NCBI GenBank assembly: GCA_036850595.1
Contig: CM072170.1
Coordinates: forward strand, 13,608,303-13,672,302
Source of the DNA: Rhyacichthys aspro
Lineage: Eukaryota; Chordata; Actinopteri; Gobiiformes; Rhyacichthyidae
DNA: 64,000 nucleotides
Direction of reading: 5' to 3'
This document shows, piece after piece, positions 58,380 to 64,000 of the stretch (positions are counted from its first letter, which is position 1; every line of letters starts with the position of its first letter). The position numbers and the translations under genes were made by a program. The notes under the pieces were generated by a model. The model saw only the letters and a list, made by a program, of their open reading frames with translations, was not told where the DNA came from and did no database searches.

Positions 58380-58620
58380 GACAGAGCCTCCCATTAGCAT
58401 AATTATTTATTTCAAAGGGACTTTCTGAGCAAACAAATCAAATAAACCCACAAAGGGGGAACGCGCCGCACATCGCTGTGAAACATGATCGTTTGTTAGC
58501 CGCTGATTAAACGCAAATGGAACAATCAGAGAAAATAATGAATATTTGCTTTGTGCGCGGCGAGACAAGGGCGTGGGAGTCATCCATCTACGGATCGAGC
58601 CTCGTTCAGACTCCAGGCTG
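58380..58620. promoter_or_regulatory. Possible enhancer with TCF, POU-like and SOX-like sites
   Basis: TTCAAAGG at 58411-58418 (TCF/LEF type), ACGCAAAT at 58511-58518 (one mismatch from a POU octamer) and AACAAT at 58521-58526 (SOX core) two bases downstream. Repeat-free with some CpG ('gggaacgcgccgcacatcgc'). Proteins binding here are inferred from motif shape only. Confidence 0.28.
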
Positions 58621-59278
58621 AAAGGTTGGTAGCTCGTGCACTGTATCTGTAGTGAGAGGAGGCTCACGGGATCAAACCATACTCCACTAGTAATAAAAGA
58701 CAATGGCCTTAACTGAAGTATTAAAGTGAAGTGTTGGATGAGGAGTCTTCACACCAGAAAAAGGCTGTTTGTAGTGAAGAAGAGTGAAGGTAGCATTGGC
58801 CATGTTTTCCGCTTATTTGATAAACTAGAATCTGGAACCAGAAAACTGAAAAATACATTTCAAATTCTCTTACAAAATTGCCATTAACTTCCATGTTTAA
58901 ATGATTTTGGACATAACCGCTTCTTAATCTTGCTTTTTGGAGACACACTGGTGAAAGACCAATGCCTGGTTAACCTTGGTGTATGTCCTAATTATGTACA
59001 ACTGGGTACTCTGTGTGTTACAGGTCAGTGTGGGTATGTTTAAGTTACTAAGAGGTTAAAAAGGTTAAAAAGGTTTACTGAAGTGTACAGTTTAAGGAAG
59101 CTTGGGCATGGGGAGATTACAGTGTGTGCTGATTGGACAATAGAGAATCCTTACTTAAGTGAAAACAATTGGCTAAAAAAGGAAAAATTAAAATAAAAAA
59201 AACTAAATTAAAGAACCAAGCCATTTTTTCATATTTTTTGCCCGCCTGGTCTGTCTGTGTATTAATGCATGTATAATC
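58621..59278. other. No gene seen
   Basis: AT-rich. 'aagaggttaaaaaggttaaa' near 59050 is a small tandem. Confidence 0.4.
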
Positions 59279-60149
59279 TTAACCCTTTCAAGCACAGTCA
59301 ATTAATACACATCTTTTTTTTCAGGACAAAAATTATGTCACATGATGGGATTAAAAGTTATATGACTATATAAACAAACAAACAAAATAAACGAAAATTA
59401 AATTGTACAGAATTTAATCTAAAAAACACAGAGAACAATAATGTACAAGCTTTTCCATTTGCAATTATTATTCTCTCAGGCCTTGGCTATCAGTAAAAAA
59501 AACCCAATAACTTTTTTTTAAATTTGAAATCAGAGTAAATTAAACATACATTTGCCACATGCGCATTCAAAATGCGCAATAAGTGCGTGCCATACACTCT
59601 GTAAAGCTTGTGCATGAAGCTTGTGTACATTTTTATGGTCAAAGGTTGTGTGTAAATGTTTCCTTTAGCCATAAACTTTCTTTTCGATACTGGTAGTGAA
59701 CTTTCTTCTCTCAATATGATCTTTGGCTACTCCTGATTGGACGCTAACCTCACAACAACAGGAGAAGAAGAATTGGGCGAATCTGATTGGTCAAAAGTCC
59801 GGCCAAAAGTCATCATTGTTTACGTCAAGCATCAAAATGGAGATTCGCTTTCATGAGTTACACGTTTTGATCACAAAATGTCATAAATAATCACATTATG
59901 ACGGCGTTAACGTGGTGGATTTACTGAACGAAGTTTCCGGAAAAAAACGCCGCTGAATTGAAACAGCTGAATTGAAAACTTTCTCGAAAGGATATAATTG
60001 CCCCGAGCCCACTGTAGATTGCCGAAAGGGTAAGCTTCTAAACACACTTTTCCCCATTAAGTTCTGTTGGGTAGTTTTAGAGCTATTCAGCAAAATACTG
60101 ATGCTGCGGTGCTGGGGCGCCGGCGCTCCAGCGGAGTTATGAGGGTTAA
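59279..60149. mobile_element. piggyBac-like (TTAA) non-autonomous element
   Basis: TTAA at 59279-59282 is followed by CCCTTTCAAGCAC. The right end, read on the minus strand, is TTAA (60146-60149) followed by CCCTCATAACTCC. TTAA targets with CCCT ends fit piggyBac. The inverted repeats are only about 4-6 bp well matched, which lowers confidence. The 871-bp interior has no transposase frame. The right part is CpG-bearing ('gctggggcgccggcgctcca'). Confidence 0.5.
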
Positions 60150-60174
60150 ACATGTTTGTGCCATAAAAAGCCAC

Positions 60175-60620
60175 ATACCTAGAGAAAACATGCTAAATGC
60201 TGCATGCCTTCAAAGACAAACTTTCTATTTCTGGTTTGGCCTCATGAAAAAAAAAAATTTTATCGTCTACATTGCATTGAACACTAACAGATCTTGTGTT
60301 ATTAAATAGTGAGTCCTTAGATTCACTTTATTTGCCATTTGCAGTAAAACACCACATTGGAAATCATCTGCAAGAGCCAGCAATCAAAACACACTCACTT
60401 CACTAACAGACATTAATAAAATAAATAAAATACATGATAAAAACAGACAGACAAAGAGACAAGTGAAACAATTAGATAAAACCCATAATCATGTTGATAG
60501 AGAAAATGCAGTTTGAGTTACTTTTGGCGATAGGCACAGCTTTGTGAATTTAAATCTCAGAAAGCTGGAAATAAACCGGAAACATCCTAATATTTACTGC
60601 AGCAGCATAAGTCTGTACAT
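60175..60620. repeat. Dispersed repeat E, copy 3 of 3 (partial)
   Basis: 'gagaaaacatgctaaatgct', 'atcgtctacattgcattgaa', 'ctcagaaagctggaaataaa' and 'atatttactgcagcagcata' match the middle of copies at 23188 and 40180. The outer parts are missing, and an 'attcactttatttgcc' retroposon-like string sits inside. Confidence 0.55.
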
Positions 60621-63245
60621 AAAGATTTCCTCTCTTCTTTATATTATTACTATCACTATACTATAACATGTATCCATATTTTTGAATGTCAGCTTCAAAC
60701 ACAATCTGTATCTCACATAGAAACACTTTTTACTCTTTTGGGTTTCCTGAACCAGCGTATGGATAGACCTGAGTCAGTCTCCATCATGTTTCATTTCTCT
60801 TTCATTTATTGTACTATCACATCTATAATTCAGTGTAAATACTGCTGCATTTGTTAGGGGAAGCTCATAGTGTGATTACCGAACAAGAAGCGAGGCTGTT
60901 TTAAAAGTAAACCCAGAGCCTGTGTTGAATTCAGTCTGAAGACATTATCAAAGAGGTATAATTCATTTATTAGGCCTTTTAGAGTGGAGAATGGAGAGTA
61001 GTCAGCCTTGTGTGAAAACCAAAGACGCCTAAGGCATTATTGTCTCTTATAATACTCATTTATGTGCAGAAGAAGTCGTCTGATTTGTCTTCGTTTGCAG
61101 GCATTTGTTCAGGGTTGTGCAGGTCAGACGCTGTATACACTTGTAGGCGTCTAGAAGGGCGTCGATATTGTACGCCTCTTCTATAGACCGCTTTGTTTTT
61201 TCTTTGTTTTCTCGCCGCATTAAGCTCGGTTTTTTACTTCCTCCCTGCTGTCTTTCTCCGTGTTCAAGTTGTAATTACTCAAGTTTCTCGAGTGTCGAAC
61301 TAGCAGTGCCCCAAAGTCATCACGTGCAAAGAAAATAATCAGGGCAGTGTTTACGACCACTCAAGTTCCAGTGTCTTTTTTGCGTTTTATAAATTAGCTC
61401 TTACTGAATAGTCTTTGCTGCTTCAAGGTTTAACGTAATAAACGAAAAGGATAAATAACAAAGCGGATTCGGCGATGCTTTTGTACATTCTCGAGACCTT
61501 TGCCTGGTTTGTGGTACATAACGCCAGAGCAGAGCGAGCCCAGATGTTGCTTTTAGGCCTACAGCGTTTTCACAGAAACAAATGGCCTCAATTTTATCCT
61601 CATTTAAGTCCTATTACTCCTTGGCGCCTCATTTAACACTGCTTATCACCACCTCTGGCTCTAGGTGAATCTCCTTGGCTTTACATTGTTTTGGCTTGTG
61701 TCGTCTTCTACCTTAGACATGAACTATGGCGTCCCTCATGGATGCGTCTTAGGGCCATTGTGTTTTCTACTGTTTCCTTCATTCTTGCCCAGATTTACTG
61801 TTCTCTTTTAAAAGAAAAAAAAGTCGATCATCCTGACAGGAAGTTTCTTAGTTAAAGTCTCCAAAAACCCCCCAAAAAAACAGTTAGGGTCAACAGAGAA
61901 CCGACTTCCATCAAACAAACGCTTGATGTTGAAGAGTACTTTTTAGTTTGGCCCAAACGGAGAAATATTTTGCCTTTACAACCTTCTGTTTGGCAGATTT
62001 TGATGCTCGAGCCATGTGTTGTTGTTTTTTTTTATTCTCCCCAGTACAAAAAAAGGTCGTAGATGCTTTTCTACTCGTCTCCCTCCAGTCCTGCCAGAGT
62101 CAAAAGTCCTTCTTACGCCTCGGGCTATTTCTCAATGCATCAGTGAAGATTTGAATCAATGCCAAAGACACAGTCCATCTATGACTAAATTTAGTACTCG
62201 TTTCCGCTACTTTCTTTCACTACTACAATGCAGTGTTTGATTTAAAAGCTTTATTATCACTTGGTGAAACACTTAGTAGTGACTTGAACAAAGGACTTTA
62301 AAGGATGGACATACAGATTGTAAATTCATTGTGCGTAAAAGCAGCTGTGTGTAATATGAGGCAATTTCGCTGCAACGCTCAAACATCACAAAAGGCCATT
62401 TTAGACTAAAGACTTTTCATCACAGCAGTTTTATTCCCAGGGGGCAGTTTTTCCCCCATTTTGCCCTGAAGTTAAACGTTTCCCACCGCGCAGAGTTGAA
62501 GGTAGGTCAGAGGAGAGAGGAAGGGAAGGGAGGACCACTAATAACTGCGAGATGCTCTGGATGTAATAACGGATAGAATTTTGAACCAGGCTCGTACTTG
62601 TGATGCTTAAAGATGGCTTAACACAAAGAGGTCAGAGGCAATGTTCAACACCTTATGGACTGACAATCTCGCTCTGAATTAGAAGAATTCTGCTAATGAA
62701 TACAGCAATGTGTAATACTGTAGTTGTACTGTTTAGTTTCATTCATTTCATTCTATGTCCTTTCATTATTTTTTCTTTACAAATTGTTAACCTCTCACTG
62801 CAGCTGGATTCTCGCGAGATTTGGGAGTTTACAAACTCACAAAAATCCACCTTGAACTGCTCCTGTCAAAGTATGTGCTGCCAAATTGTTGCCTATTTGG
62901 ACAACATGACCAATGATAAAGAAGTACTAACAGTTCTGGGCGTGTTTCAAGTTTGAAGATTGTTTTAGTGTAACAAAAGTAAAAAAAACCCTGATTGGAC
63001 CAAACTGCAGTTACTCACAGAAAATAAATCCAATCACCGATCACATATTCATTAGTAGTATCTGCTCGTTTTTGTTACTGTGGAACAGACTACTTATTGT
63101 GTGGAGAAGTTGGATGGATATTGTACATTCTGAAAGTGTAAACATTACCGGGAAATAATAAATTGAACTTTAACGTGTTGAATTAAGACCTAATTTATGC
63201 ACTTTATAATTTTTTTTTTGAATTTTTTTGTGATTTACACTCATA
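60621..63245. other. No gene seen; balanced stretch at 61000-61700
   Basis: 61050-61330 and 62440-62620 are less AT-rich and repeat-free and may be conserved. No frame is convincing. 'tctttacaaattgttaacctctcactgcag' ending at 62803 is acceptor-like, leading to a frame of about 50 residues (LDSREIWEFTNSQKSTLN...), unrecognised, without a donor. Confidence 0.35.
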
Positions 63246-63360
63246 TCCTAGCCTGGGCAACCATACCCATTTACTTTGTGAAGTGAGGGTCTGAAATCAC
63301 TTCCCTTCACAGCTATTTAGGCGCAGTAGAAATCATTTAAGACCAATCATAACCATTTAT
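63246..63360. repeat. Dispersed repeat C, copy 3 of 3
   Basis: 'cctagcctgggcaaccatac', 'ccatttactttgtgaagtga', 'tcacttcccttcacagctat' and 'gaccaatcataaccatttat' match 14889-15010 and 50960-51075. Confidence 0.6.
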
Positions 63361-64000
63361 CCAAAGTCGAATTGTTTTCTGAGGCAGATTATTGTGAGTT
63401 GGTTGGTACTGCCCCTTGATCTCCAACTCAGATCCACACAGATGAGTCTAGCTCTTTGTATAGAGTAGGAAAAAGAATGAAGGTGGTGGTCCAGGCTATT
63501 GGTAAACACCTCCCTGCATGGTTATAATTTCAGAAGTCAATATCACCACCAAACCAGTTTTATGGATTCCATGTGGACCATTTCTACTTGCTCCACTTCT
63601 CAGCCAGGTCTGTTTCGTCTGTCTCGGCCATCATGAATCTGCTTCTCAGCAACCACTGTCCTGTTGCAAATCATCAAACACTGGCAATGAAATCCCTTTT
63701 GTAACAAGTCTTTAACCTATCTCTACATCAAGCAAGAGAAGAAGAAGTCAGACATCAAGCTTCAGTCTAACGTTGATTCTTTTCTTGTGACTGATGTTTA
63801 AATGGTAAAGATCAGAGAGAATGTTGTTGAGAAGCTATAAAGGGATACAGTGGTAGGTCGATTCACCCTAACCATTCACCTTTATTACAGTGTACAGTGA
63901 TATGGACCAAACATGTCAAACAGTACAACATGGAAATGGAAATAAAAGAGACCCGAGCAACAAATGATGAATGTTTATAGAAACTGCTCAGCACATACAC
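63361..64000. other. No gene seen
   Basis: Runs to the window edge without a recognised feature. A possible continuation of repeat C to about 63480. Confidence 0.4.

Overview
The window looks like teleost fish nuclear DNA. It is AT-rich, has no operon structure and no long open frame (the longest is 195 codons), and is full of fish-type dispersed repeats: tRNA-derived SINEs whose tails carry the 'gctgggataggctccag' signature, decayed LINE reverse-transcriptase C-termini, and non-autonomous DNA transposons (hAT-like, pogo/Tigger-like, Kolobok-like with TTAA, piggyBac-like with TTAA). I see no complete protein-coding gene, rRNA, functional tRNA, known microRNA or CRISPR array. It is best read as intergenic or long-intron sequence, possibly a gene desert. 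That and the species group are inferences from sequence style, not from a database match.

Layout. 0-6 kb: a 21-bp minisatellite inside a foldback repeat at the left edge, a LINE fragment (2.1-2.4 kb), a CpG-bearing island with the longest open frame (2.9-3.8 kb) and an hAT-like MITE (4.9-5.7 kb). 7.5-20 kb: several copies of a repeat ending in CTTTAA-like sequence, an hAT-like element with a 'gtagtggagt' end (11.7-12.4 kb), SINE tails and a second, unrelated LINE fragment (17.2 kb). 22-30 kb: a GC-balanced island, an ~850-bp repeat (copy 1 of 3), a LINE fragment, a long SINE (25.8 kb), and a repeat with a SINE nested inside it (28.8 kb). 31-42 kb: a possible orphan 3'-terminal exon on the minus strand (31.5-31.8 kb), a second copy of the foldback minisatellite repeat (32.3 kb), a (CAG)8 next to homeodomain/POU-like sites, a Tigger MITE carrying a transposase start and an internal 41-bp minisatellite (39.2-39.9 kb), and paired direct repeats around it. 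42-51 kb: more SINE pieces, a duplicated 350-bp repeat (46.2 and 47.4 kb), and at 50.4-50.76 kb a SINE insertion with a 13-bp target duplication whose body reads as homopolymer junk. 53-64 kb: a regulatory-looking island, a 1,135-bp Kolobok-like element with clear TIRs, a possible coding exon with good splice sites (57.06-57.20 kb), an 871-bp piggyBac-like element and repeat fragments.

Nothing here forms a pathway or system. The points most worth checking are the corrupted SINE at 50.4 kb, the possible orphan exons at 31.5 kb (minus) and 57.1 kb (plus), the transposons with intact ends, and several GC-balanced islands that could be conserved non-coding elements. I found no convincing novel biological system.
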